Assembly: GCA_001805885.1 (NCBI GenBank)
Contig: MHHC01000003.1
Location: 1-9,796 of the forward strand
Length of the DNA stretch: 9,796 nt
Direction: 5' to 3'
From: Omnitrophica WOR_2 bacterium RIFCSPLOWO2_12_FULL_51_24
Lineage (GTDB): Bacteria; Omnitrophota; Gorgyraeia; Pluralincolimonadales; Pluralincolimonadaceae
Made by a program: the position numbers and the translations under genes. Of this stretch, positions 1 to 7,289 are shown one piece after another. Under the pieces are notes generated by a model. It was not told the origin of the DNA and searched no databases. It worked only from the letters and a program-made list of their open reading frames with translations. The stretch's first letter is position 1. Each line of letters begins with the position of its first letter.

Positions 1-654
1 GTCGCTATAAGGCGGCTTGACCTCGGCGAAGCCGACGCCAAGAAAGAATCTCTGCTTGACCATATCGACAGAAATAAATATACTATATTGCCTAATACGG
101 CGGGCTGCTATACCGCGGATGAAGCGATGCGGATAGCCCGCCTTGCCCGCGGGATGGGCCTGTCGGAGATGATAAAGCTTGAGGTCATAGGCGATGAAAG
201 GACGCTTTTCCCGGATACTGAATCCCTGCTTCATGCGACTAAGATTTTGGTTAAGGAGGGATTCATCGTCATGCCGTACACCAACGATGACCCGGTCATG
301 GCGAAGAAACTCGAAGACGCGGGCGCGGCGTGCGTCATGCCCTTGGCTTCTCCGATCGGTTCTGGTATGGGGATTTTAAACCCCATTAACATAAGATTTA
401 TCCAGGAAGCGGTCAAAGTACCCGTTATAGTCGACGCGGGCGTCGGCACGGCCTCAGACTCGGCGATCGCGATGGAATTGGGAGTCGACGGCGTGCTTAT
501 GAATACCGGTATCGCAGGAGCAAGGGATCCCATAGGAATGGCGCGCGCGATGAAATTAGCGGTCGAGGCGGGAAGGCTGGCTTTTTTATCGGGAAGGATA
601 GCGAAGAAGCAATATGCTTCGCCGTCGAGCCCGGCCGAAGGCATAATAAAATAA
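1..654 (+). CDS. thiG: Thiazole synthase ThiG, 5'-truncated by the window edge
   Basis: The reading frame is open from base 1 and ends at TAA 652-654, giving 217 residues. ThiG is usually about 255 residues, so roughly 40 N-terminal residues lie outside the window. ThiG is a cytoplasmic TIM-barrel enzyme that forms the thiazole phosphate of thiamine from deoxyxylulose phosphate, dehydroglycine and the ThiS thiocarboxylate. Visible family hallmarks are LPNTAGC (codons from 85), the IKLEVIGD strand carrying the Schiff-base Lys (175-177) and the conserved Glu (181-183), PVIVDAGVGTASDSA with the conserved Asp (433-435), and the C-terminal LMNTGIAGARDP phosphate-binding region. A TTG at 88 is inside the conserved core and is not the true start. 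The next gene begins 1 nt after the stop, so the two are very probably cotranscribed. Identification is secure. Confidence 0.96.
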   Translation, partial: VAIRRLDLGEADAKKESLLDHIDRNKYTILPNTAGCYTADEAMRIARLARGMGLSEMIKLEVIGDERTLFPDTESLLHATKILVKEGFIVMPYTNDDPVMAKKLEDAGAACVMPLASPIGSGMGILNPINIRFIQEAVKVPVIVDAGVGTASDSAIAMELGVDGVLMNTGIAGARDPIGMARAMKLAVEAGRLAFLSGRIAKKQYASPSSPAEGIIK

Positions 655-655
655 T

Positions 656-1126
656 ATGGTAAGAAAAGCGCAAATAAAAGACGTGAACCGGGTACACGAG
701 CTGATAGATTATTACGCGAAGCAGGATATGATGCTTCCCCGCGCGGAGAGCGAGATCTCCGAGAACATACGGGATTTCTTCGTTTACGAGAAGGGGAGGG
801 CATTGAGCGGCTGCGCCGCGCTTCATATCTTTTCGGATAAATTGTCGGAGATAAGGTCATTGGCCGTCTGTCCCGACCATATTAAGGAAGGGATAGGCAC
901 AGGCCTTGTCAAAGCCTGCATCAAGGAAGCCGAAGGCCTCGGCATAAAGGGCGTCTTCGTCCTTACACAGAAATCAGATTTTTTCAATAAGTTCGGATTT
1001 GTTTTGACCGAGAAGAAGAAATTACCGCAGAAGATCTGGAACGATTGCAGCATCTGTTCGAAGTTCGCGAAATGCGACGAAATAGCGTATATCAAGGCCC
1101 CGCCGGAGCGGGACAGGGAGCTATAG
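656..1126 (+). CDS. Short ArgA-like GNAT N-acetyltransferase (probable N-acetylglutamate synthase)
   Basis: A 156-residue single-domain GNAT protein. The N-terminal part (IKDVNRVHELIDYYAKQDMM, LPRAESEISENIRDFF) and the strand EIRSLAV (about 65-71) followed by the acetyl-CoA pyrophosphate loop IKEGIGTG (about 76-83) match the stand-alone ArgA-like acetyltransferases. These lack the amino-acid-kinase domain of classical ArgA. The tail carries Cys131, Cys134 and Cys140 in NDCSICSKFAKCDEIA, a pattern I associate with this subfamily. The likely reaction is acetyl-CoA plus glutamate to N-acetylglutamate, the first step of arginine synthesis. That role is inferred from family resemblance and the biosynthetic neighbours, and glutamate specificity cannot be read from the sequence. 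The SD is weak (GAAGG at 637-641, far from ATG 656), so translation is probably coupled to thiG. leuC starts immediately after its stop. Confidence 0.8.
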   Translation: MVRKAQIKDVNRVHELIDYYAKQDMMLPRAESEISENIRDFFVYEKGRALSGCAALHIFSDKLSEIRSLAVCPDHIKEGIGTGLVKACIKEAEGLGIKGVFVLTQKSDFFNKFGFVLTEKKKLPQKIWNDCSICSKFAKCDEIAYIKAPPERDREL

Positions 1127-2398
1127 ATGGGATACACGGTAACCGAAAAGATATTGCTGGCGCATACCGATAAGAGATCGATCTCGCCGGGTGACCTGAT
1201 CGAGTGCAAGGTCGACCTCTGCCTCGGCAACGACATCACCGCGCCGATCGCGATATCCGAATTCGAGAAGACCGGCGTCGATGAGGTATTCGATAATAAG
1301 AAGATAGCGCTTGTGCCTGACCATTTCTCGCCGGCGAAAGATATAAAATCCGCGGAACAGCTCAAGATATTGAGGGATTTTGCCAGGAAATATAGCATCA
1401 AGTATTATTACGAGATCGGATGCATGGGGATCGAGCACGCGCTCCTTCCGGAAGAGGGTTTGACTGTGCCCGGCGATCTCATCATCGGCGCGGATTCGCA
1501 TACCTGCACCTACGGCGCTGTCGGAGCGTTCTCTACCGGAGTCGGCTCGACAGACCTCGCCGCGGTATTTATCAGGGGCAGGATCTGGTTCAAGGTGCCG
1601 GAGTCGATAAAATTCATCTACAGCGGAAAGCTCAACAAATGGGTGGGCGGTAAGGACCTCATACTCTATACGATAGGAGATATCGGCGTCGGCGGCGCTT
1701 TGTATAAGGCGATGGAGTTTACCGGCGATGCCATTGAACGTTTGCCGATGGACGACAGGTTCGCGATGTGCAACATGGCGATCGAGGCGGGCGGGAAGAA
1801 CGGCATCATCGCGGCCGATGAGACTACATTAAAATACGTAAAGGAAACTGCCAAGAAGTCAAAGAAGAAATGGAAGATATATAAGAGCGATAAGGACGCG
1901 CAGTATTGCGAGGTAAAGAAGTACGACGTTTCGAAACTCGAGCCGATGGTATCCTTGCCGCCTTTGCCGTCGAACGCGAAGCCGGTAAGCCAGGTCAAGA
2001 ACGTGAGGATCGACCAGTCGGTTATCGGCTCGTGCACTAACGGCCGCATAAGCGATTTGAGGATGGCCGCGAAGGTCTTGAAGGGAAAGAAGGTCCATAA
2101 GGACGTGCGCTGCATAATCTTCCCGGCGACGCAGGCGACATATTTACAGGCGATGGACGAGGGCTTGATGGAGATATTCATCAAGTCGGGCTGCGCTGTC
2201 TCAACGCCTACATGCGGGCCCTGCTTGGGCGGGCATATGGGGATCTTGGCCGCGGGCGAGCGCTCTATCGCGACGACGAACAGGAATTTTATCGGGCGCA
2301 TGGGGCACTTGAAGTCCGAGGTCTATCTCTCGAATCCGGCTGTCGCGGCCGCAAGTGCCGTGAAGGGAAGGATAGCGCACCCGGAGGAAGTCATATGA
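1127..2398 (+). CDS. leuC: 3-isopropylmalate dehydratase large subunit (LeuC / homoaconitase-type)
   Basis: A 423-residue aconitase-superfamily large subunit. With LeuD it isomerises 2-isopropylmalate to 3-isopropylmalate in leucine synthesis. The [4Fe-4S] ligands are visible as Cys303 in GSCTNGR and Cys363/Cys366 in TCGPCLGG. Other hallmarks are VPDHFSP, GIEHALLPEEG, the GADSHTCTYGAVGAFSTGVGSTD region and GRMGH near the C terminus. The length of about 420 residues is that of the archaeal/thermophilic LeuC-HacA branch, shorter than the roughly 465-residue E. coli type. ATG 1127 directly follows the previous TAG and has GGGAG (1116-1120) 6 nt upstream. The stop TGA overlaps the leuD ATG. Members of this branch may also process citramalate- or homocitrate-derived substrates, so substrate range is inferred from context, while the enzyme family is certain. 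Confidence 0.95.
   Translation: MGYTVTEKILLAHTDKRSISPGDLIECKVDLCLGNDITAPIAISEFEKTGVDEVFDNKKIALVPDHFSPAKDIKSAEQLKILRDFARKYSIKYYYEIGCMGIEHALLPEEGLTVPGDLIIGADSHTCTYGAVGAFSTGVGSTDLAAVFIRGRIWFKVPESIKFIYSGKLNKWVGGKDLILYTIGDIGVGGALYKAMEFTGDAIERLPMDDRFAMCNMAIEAGGKNGIIAADETTLKYVKETAKKSKKKWKIYKSDKDAQYCEVKKYDVSKLEPMVSLPPLPSNAKPVSQVKNVRIDQSVIGSCTNGRISDLRMAAKVLKGKKVHKDVRCIIFPATQATYLQAMDEGLMEIFIKSGCAVSTPTCGPCLGGHMGILAAGERSIATTNRNFIGRMGHLKSEVYLSNPAVAAASAVKGRIAHPEEVI
2383..2388 (+). promoter_or_regulatory. Shine-Dalgarno site fixing the leuD start
   Basis: GGAGGA lies 6 nt upstream of ATG 2395 and inside the end of leuC. It selects 2395 over the alternative in-frame ATG 2212, which lies deep inside leuC. 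The resulting protein begins MILKGRAWKF, as expected for LeuD. Confidence 0.8.
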
Positions 2399-2883
2399 TA
2401 CTCAAGGGACGAGCGTGGAAATTCAGCAACGACATAAATACGGATGAGATAATCCCGGCGAAGTACCTTGTCTCGGTAGATCCGAAGGAACTCGGCGCGT
2501 ATTGCATGGACGGCATCATACCGGGATTTTCGAAAGGGGTCAGGACCGGGGATATCATAGTCGCCGGAAAGAACTTCGGCTGCGGCTCCAGCCGCGAGCA
2601 CGCGCCGCTTGCGATAAAAGGATGCGGCATCTCGTGTGTAGTCGCCGAGAGCTTCGCCAGGATATTCTACAGGAACAGCATAAACATCGGCCTTCCGATA
2701 TTCGAATGTCCGGAGGCCGCAAGGTCGATAGAAGAAGGCGACGAAGTGGAAGTCGACGCATCGATGGGGTTGATAAGGAACCTCACAAAGGACCGGACGT
2801 ATCAGGCAAAGCCCATGCCCGGATTCATACAGGAGCTTATTGAGGCGGGTGGGCTCATGAAATGGGTGGTAAAGAAAAGATGA
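2395..2883 (+). CDS. leuD: 3-isopropylmalate dehydratase small subunit (LeuD)
   Basis: A 162-residue swivel-domain subunit, the partner of LeuC in the isopropylmalate isomerase. The order of motifs is typical: GRAWKFSNDINTDEIIPAKYL (about 5-25), GKNFGCGSSREHAP (about 60-73) with the phosphate/carboxylate-binding Ser-Arg, and IFYRNSINIGLP. The length of 160-170 residues fits the archaeal-type LeuD rather than the roughly 200-residue enterobacterial one. The open frame extends upstream to an ATG at 2212, but that part overlaps leuC. The start at 2395 has a good SD and makes a 4-bp ATGA overlap with leuC, implying translational coupling. The substrate-loop sequence is YLVS (24-27), not the YLRT I associate with characterised archaeal IPM isomerases or the YLVY of homoaconitases. 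The preferred substrate is therefore less certain than the family. Confidence 0.94.
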   Translation: MILKGRAWKFSNDINTDEIIPAKYLVSVDPKELGAYCMDGIIPGFSKGVRTGDIIVAGKNFGCGSSREHAPLAIKGCGISCVVAESFARIFYRNSINIGLPIFECPEAARSIEEGDEVEVDASMGLIRNLTKDRTYQAKPMPGFIQELIEAGGLMKWVVKKR

Positions 2884-3962
2884 GTAAATTAAATATCCCG
2901 ACGCATCGGGATGATTACAGGATCGCGGTCATTCCCGGCGACGGGACAGGGCCGGAAGTAATAAACGAAGGGCTTAAGGTATTAAAGGCTGCCAGCCAGA
3001 AGTTCGGCTTCAAATATGAGAGCAATATCTTCGATTTCAGCGGAGAGCGTTACCTGAGGACCGGGAAGACGGTCGATGAGAAGGATATTGAGGAACTTAA
3101 GAAGTATAACGCGATATATCTCGGCGCTGTCGGACATCCGGACGTGAAGCCCGGCATCCTCGAGACGCAGGTATTGCTTAAGTTGCGTTTTGCGCTTGAT
3201 CAATATATCAATCTGCGTCCGGTCAAACTCTATAATCCGGCATACTGTCCGCTCAAGGACAAGAAGCCGGAGGATATAGATTTCGTCGTCGTGCGCGAGA
3301 ACTCGGAAGGCCTTTACAAAGGCATGGGCGAGTTCCAGAAGAAAGGGACCGATGAAGAGGTCGCGATACAGATATCATACAATACCCGCAAGGGTGTGGA
3401 GCGCTGTATCCGTTATGCATTCGAATATTGCAAAAAGCGCAATAAGGGGAATAAACTGACGCTCTGCGGAAAGACGAACGTCCTGACATACGCGTGGGAC
3501 TTGTGGCAAAGGACATTTAACGAAGTCGCCAAGGAATATCCGGATATCAAGACCGATTACGCGCATGTCGACGCGACGACGATGTGGTTCGTAAAGAACC
3601 CCGAGTGGTTTGACGTCATCGTGACAGATAATATGTTCGGCGATATCATAACCGACCTCGGCGCCATGATACAGGGCGGCATGGGTATCGCGGCGGGCGG
3701 AAATATCAACCCGAAGGGCGTATCGATGTTTGAGCCTATTGGCGGCTCCGCGCCGAAATATACCGGCCAGAACGTGATAAACCCGTTGGCCGCGATATGC
3801 GCCGGCGGTATGATGCTCGAAAACCTCGGTGAGGAGAAGGCCGGAAAAGCGATCGAGGAAGCGGTTATTAAGGTCGTGAACACGAAGTTGAAGTCGCTCG
3901 CGGCCGGAAAGATGGGTTATTCTACGAGCGAAGTCGGCGACCTTGTCGCCGGATCATTATAA
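2880..3962 (+). CDS. leuB: 3-isopropylmalate dehydrogenase (LeuB; isocitrate/isopropylmalate dehydrogenase family)
   Basis: A 360-residue beta-decarboxylating dehydrogenase that would oxidise 3-isopropylmalate to 2-oxoisocaproate with NAD+. Hallmarks are RIAVIPGDGTGPEV at the N terminus (14-27), the substrate arginines in LRFALDQYINLRPV, VVRENSEGLYKGMGEF with the catalytic Tyr, LCGKTNVL with the catalytic Lys, the family signature DNMFGDIITDLGAMIQGG with the metal-binding aspartates, and FEPIGGSAPKYTGQ for the cofactor. I chose ATG 2880 because it forms an ATGA overlap with the leuD stop, like the other junctions here. ATG 2862 would add six residues (MGGKEK) inside leuD. The ENSEGLY segment is closer to archaeal LeuB and homoisocitrate-dehydrogenase enzymes than to classical bacterial LeuB, so other 3-substituted malates are possible substrates. 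Placement after leuCD supports leucine synthesis. Confidence 0.9.
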   Translation: MSKLNIPTHRDDYRIAVIPGDGTGPEVINEGLKVLKAASQKFGFKYESNIFDFSGERYLRTGKTVDEKDIEELKKYNAIYLGAVGHPDVKPGILETQVLLKLRFALDQYINLRPVKLYNPAYCPLKDKKPEDIDFVVVRENSEGLYKGMGEFQKKGTDEEVAIQISYNTRKGVERCIRYAFEYCKKRNKGNKLTLCGKTNVLTYAWDLWQRTFNEVAKEYPDIKTDYAHVDATTMWFVKNPEWFDVIVTDNMFGDIITDLGAMIQGGMGIAAGGNINPKGVSMFEPIGGSAPKYTGQNVINPLAAICAGGMMLENLGEEKAGKAIEEAVIKVVNTKLKSLAAGKMGYSTSEVGDLVAGSL

Positions 3963-3972
3963 AGGTAAAGAG

Positions 3973-5004
3973 ATGAAACGGAAAAGTAAATATAACGTAG
4001 TTGTTGTGGGAGTCGGCGCGGTCGGGGTAGAGATGCTCCGCGTGCTGCGCCAGCGTAATTTCCCGGTCGGGGACCTGCGCGTCTTGGCGCGCAGCTCAAG
4101 GGAGATAGAAGTCGACGGAGAAAAATATTCTGTCAAAGCTATTTCGCCCGAGGCGTTCGACGGGATGGATATAGCGCTTTTCGCCGGGACCGAGGGAGAG
4201 AAGGGCGCCGCCGTGACTTATGCCGCCGAAGCGGTAAAGAGGGGATGTGTTGTGATAGATAACGGCGCTGATTTCCGCATGGACCCGAAAGTCCCGCTTG
4301 TTGTTCCCGAAGTGAACGCCGCTGACGTCAAAAAGCATAAGGGAATAATTGCGAATCCCAATTGCTCGACCATACAGATGGTCGTAGCGCTTAATCCGAT
4401 CCACAGGAAAGTCGGGATAAATAGGATAATTGTCACCACTTTGCAGGCTTCATCCGGCGCCGGAAAGAATGCGGTCGAGCAGTTAAAGGCCGAGGCGGCC
4501 GCGATTCACGCGAGCAGATATGAGAATATCCACGTCGACGTAGAGCGTTCGATGCCGCAACAGCTGGCTTATAATGTATTTCCGCACATAGGAAGCTTTG
4601 CCGAATGCGATTACACCAATGAGGAGTGGAAGCTGGTAAATGAGACCCATAAGATAATGCATGCCGGCAAGATAAAGATCTCCGCTACCACCGTCAGGGT
4701 TCCGGTAAGGACAGGCCATTCCGAGTCCATATATATCGAGACCGGAAAGCCTATCAGCCCCGATAAAGCCAGGGCGCTCCTTTCGAGATCGCCGGGCATC
4801 ATAGTCAAGGATGACCCCAAGAAAGGCCTTTATCCCATGCCTAAGGATGCCGAAGGAAGGGATGAGACCTTTGTCGGCCGCATCCGCTGCGACTATTTCG
4901 TGAAGAACGGCCTTTGGCTATGGGTCGTCGCGGATAACCTGCGCAAGGGCGCCGCTACCAACGCGGTGCAGATCGCCGAATGCGTAATATCCTACTTAAA
5001 ATAG
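3973..5004 (+). CDS. asd: Aspartate-semialdehyde dehydrogenase (Asd)
   Basis: A 343-residue NADP-dependent dehydrogenase that reduces aspartyl-4-phosphate to aspartate 4-semialdehyde, the branch point to lysine/diaminopimelate, threonine, methionine and isoleucine. The catalytic nucleophile is Cys131 in ANPNCSTIQM, and the active-site His249 is in RTGHSESIYIET. Also visible are FAGTEGEKGAA, DNGADFRMDPKVPLVVPEVN and the C-terminal LRKGAATNAVQIAE. The start at ATG 3973 has AAAGG at 3961-3965. The frame runs on upstream to a TTG at 3943 inside leuB, but that lacks an SD and adds non-family residues. The dinucleotide loop reads GVGAVG (a GxGxxG pattern) where most Asd proteins have GATGAVG. The gene overlaps truA by 25 bp. 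Confidence 0.96.
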   Translation: MKRKSKYNVVVVGVGAVGVEMLRVLRQRNFPVGDLRVLARSSREIEVDGEKYSVKAISPEAFDGMDIALFAGTEGEKGAAVTYAAEAVKRGCVVIDNGADFRMDPKVPLVVPEVNAADVKKHKGIIANPNCSTIQMVVALNPIHRKVGINRIIVTTLQASSGAGKNAVEQLKAEAAAIHASRYENIHVDVERSMPQQLAYNVFPHIGSFAECDYTNEEWKLVNETHKIMHAGKIKISATTVRVPVRTGHSESIYIETGKPISPDKARALLSRSPGIIVKDDPKKGLYPMPKDAEGRDETFVGRIRCDYFVKNGLWLWVVADNLRKGAATNAVQIAECVISYLK

Positions 5005-5714
5005 AGTACGACGGCACTAATTATGCCGGGTGGCAGTACCAGAAGAACGCAAAAAGCATCCAGGAAACTATGGAAGCCGCGCTTAAACGGATAACAGGCC
5101 GTAAAGCGCGGCTTATCTCTTGCGGGAGGACCGATGCCGGAGTCCACGCGCTCGGCCATATCGCGAATTTCGTAACCGATTCCCAAATGCCGCTGTTTAG
5201 ATTACAGAAGGCGCTAAACGGCGTCCTCCCAAAGGATATAGTGGTAAAGGAAGTAAGAGATGTCCCCTTAAAATTTAATTCTTCAAGAGACGCTAAATCC
5301 AAACTATATGTCTACACTATTTTAAATGATCCCGCTGGCTGCGCGCTATCGCGCGGTTATGTCCGCCATGTGCCGTATAAATTAAATTTAAATCTGATGA
5401 TAGGCGCGGCGAAGTGCCTTTTAGGCAGGCACAATTTCAAGTCATTTCAGGCTGCCGACAACCGGAAGCGCTCATCGGTGAGGACCATCAAGAGGTTGGA
5501 GATCAAGAAAAAAGGCGACCTCATAAAAATAGAAGTGGAAGGCGACGGTTTTTTGTATAATATGGTAAGGAATATCGCAGGGACTTTGATCGAGATAGGC
5601 CGGGGTAGATTTAAACCGGGCAGTATGAAAAAAATATTGAAAGCAAAAGATAGAAAGCTAGCGGGACCGACAGCTCCCGCGAAGGGTCTGTGTCTTGTCG
5701 AGGTAAAATATTAG
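4980..5714 (+). CDS. truA: tRNA pseudouridine(38-40) synthase TruA
   Basis: A 244-residue TruA that isomerises uridines 38-40 in the tRNA anticodon stem-loop. The N terminus MRNILLKIEYDGTNYAGWQ is diagnostic and fixes the start at ATG 4980, inside the end of asd. The catalytic aspartate is Asp52 in SCGRTDAGVHALGH. Other family segments are RRDAKSKLY-like SRDAKSKLYVYTI, GRHNFKSFQA, and GDGFLYNMVRNIAGTLIEIGRG near the C terminus. There is no strong SD, so the 25-bp overlap with asd suggests translation is coupled to it. The stop TAG is followed immediately by the next start codon. Its presence in an amino-acid operon is probably organisational rather than functional, and I recall truA near leuB/asd in some other bacteria. 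Confidence 0.97.
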   Translation: MRNILLKIEYDGTNYAGWQYQKNAKSIQETMEAALKRITGRKARLISCGRTDAGVHALGHIANFVTDSQMPLFRLQKALNGVLPKDIVVKEVRDVPLKFNSSRDAKSKLYVYTILNDPAGCALSRGYVRHVPYKLNLNLMIGAAKCLLGRHNFKSFQAADNRKRSSVRTIKRLEIKKKGDLIKIEVEGDGFLYNMVRNIAGTLIEIGRGRFKPGSMKKILKAKDRKLAGPTAPAKGLCLVEVKY

Positions 5715-7289
5715 ATGGCAGAAAAGAAAAGGCAGGCATGGGGTTCTAAGTTAGGGGTAATCATGGCTGTCGCCGGTTCGGCGGTAGGGCTGGGGAATTT
5801 CCTGAGGTTCCCGGTCCAGGCGGCAAGCAACGGCGGCGGCGCTTTCATGATCCCGTATTTCGTGGCGCTCCTTTTATTAGGCATACCCCTTATGTGGATA
5901 GAGTGGTCCCTCGGGCGCTACGGCGGCGGATTTGGGCACGGCACCGCGCCGGGAATATTCCATTCTCTGGGGCAGAAGAACCGTTTCATAAAGTATTTCG
6001 GGGTGATAGGCATCTTCGGCCCGCTCGTAATACTGATATATTATACCTATATAGAATCCTGGACGCTGGCTTACAGTTTTTTTGCCCTGACCGGCAAATA
6101 TGCCGGCGCAACGACGCAGTCCCAGATGCAGTCATTCCTTCATGCTTTTCAAGGGCTGGAGAATAACCAGTATTTCAATTCGCTCCAGCCGGCTTATGTA
6201 TTCTTTCTTATTACGTTCTTCTTGAATCTCTTCGTAATATATTACGGAATAAAGGGTGGGATCGAACGGCTCTGCAAATTCGCGATGCCCGCGCTTTTTA
6301 TTTTCGCTGCCTTGATCGCCGTAAGGGTCCTTACCCTGGGCGCGCCTAATTTCACAAAGCCGTCCTGGAATTCGTTGAACGGCCTCGGTTTTTTATGGAA
6401 TCCCGATTTTACGTCGCTTAGAGACCCTAAAGTATGGCTAGCCGCGGCAGGTCAGATATTTTTTACTTTAAGCGTAGGCATCGGCGTAATCCTCACATAT
6501 GCGAGTTATCTTAAAAAGACCGATGATGTTACGCTTTCGGGTCTGACTGCGGTGAGTCTAAACGAGTTTGCTGAGATCATCCTCGGAGGCAGTATCGTAA
6601 TCACCGCCGCATATGTGTTTTTCGGGCCTATCGGGGCGCAGGACGTAGCGGAGAGCGGGGCGTTTAACCTCGGTTTTGTGACGATGCCGCTCATATTTGA
6701 AAGAATCCCGCTTGGAGCGATATTCGGTTTCCTGTGGTTTATGATGCTTTTCCTGGCGGGTATAACCTCATCGGTATCACTTGCGCAGCCGGCCGTTGCA
6801 TTTCTCGAGGACGAGTTTAATCTGGACAGGAAGAAGGCGGTATGGATATTGGGGATCGTATTCTTTATCCTCTGCCAGCCCGCGATATTCTTCCTCGGCA
6901 AGGGCGTAGTCGACGAACTCGATTTCTGGGGCGGGACCTTCTGCCTCGTCTTGTTCGGCACGATAGAGACGATCTTGTTTACATGGGTCTTTGGAATAGA
7001 TAAGGCCTGGGAGGAGATGCATCACGGCGCCGAATTCAGGATACCGCGGATATACAAATTCATAATGAGATACATAACGCCGGTGTTCCTGATCATCATA
7101 CTCGGCTCATTCATACTTTCACAAGACGGCAGGGAGAAGATACTTATGGCGAACGTCTCTGAGGCAGACAGGCCGTATGTGCTGGGGATCAGATCGTTGC
7201 TTATAGGATGCATTGCGGTGCTGGGAGTACTGGTAAAGCTTGCGTGGAAGAGAAGAAAGCTTTCCGGAACTCACGGAGGCAAGAGATGA
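5715..7289 (+). CDS. Sodium-dependent amino-acid symporter, NSS (neurotransmitter:sodium symporter) family
   Basis: A 524-residue inner-membrane protein with a LeuT-type fold and about 12 predicted helices (roughly 13-33, 42-64, 95-118, 158-178, 188-208, 243-266, 279-303, 332-362, 374-396, 404-426, 450-470, 490-511). Helix 1 carries GSAVGLGNFLRFP, with Asn28 matching the LeuT Na1-site Asn. Helix 6 has FFTLSVGIGVILTYASYL, helix 7 SLNEFAEIILGGS with Asn283 of the Na1 site, and helix 8 LAGITSS (347-353), matching the Na2-site region. These features indicate Na+-coupled uptake of an amino acid or related amine. The exact substrate cannot be deduced. It starts immediately after the truA stop with GAGG (5700-5703) upstream, and its own stop overlaps the start of a 35-residue membrane protein, as in MetP/MetS-type pairs. 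Confidence 0.93.
   Translation: MAEKKRQAWGSKLGVIMAVAGSAVGLGNFLRFPVQAASNGGGAFMIPYFVALLLLGIPLMWIEWSLGRYGGGFGHGTAPGIFHSLGQKNRFIKYFGVIGIFGPLVILIYYTYIESWTLAYSFFALTGKYAGATTQSQMQSFLHAFQGLENNQYFNSLQPAYVFFLITFFLNLFVIYYGIKGGIERLCKFAMPALFIFAALIAVRVLTLGAPNFTKPSWNSLNGLGFLWNPDFTSLRDPKVWLAAAGQIFFTLSVGIGVILTYASYLKKTDDVTLSGLTAVSLNEFAEIILGGSIVITAAYVFFGPIGAQDVAESGAFNLGFVTMPLIFERIPLGAIFGFLWFMMLFLAGITSSVSLAQPAVAFLEDEFNLDRKKAVWILGIVFFILCQPAIFFLGKGVVDELDFWGGTFCLVLFGTIETILFTWVFGIDKAWEEMHHGAEFRIPRIYKFIMRYITPVFLIIILGSFILSQDGREKILMANVSEADRPYVLGIRSLLIGCIAVLGVLVKLAWKRRKLSGTHGGKR
7275..7279 (+). promoter_or_regulatory. Shine-Dalgarno site for the small membrane protein
   Basis: GGAGG lies 6 nt before ATG 7286 and within the last codons of the symporter gene. 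It is one of the clearest SDs in the window and is the main reason to believe the small ORF is translated from 7286 and not from 7208. Confidence 0.75.

Noticed and set aside
231..860. Long minus-strand open frame opposite thiG and the acetyltransferase
   Set aside because: It is the antisense shadow of two well-supported genes, has low-complexity composition rich in Ser/Arg/Pro, and shows no recognisable domain.
1666..2301. Minus-strand open frame of about 210 codons opposite leuC
   Set aside because: It lies entirely opposite conserved aconitase-family coding sequence with intact cluster ligands. No SD or domain supports it.
2862..2879. Upstream leuB start at ATG 2862
   Set aside because: It would add MGGKEK only and lies inside leuD. 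ATG 2880 gives the ATGA overlap typical of this operon. The difference is six residues and does not alter the call.
6506..6961. Minus-strand open frame opposite the symporter
   Set aside because: Antisense to conserved transmembrane helices 6-10. Composition and lack of family resemblance mark it as a shadow.
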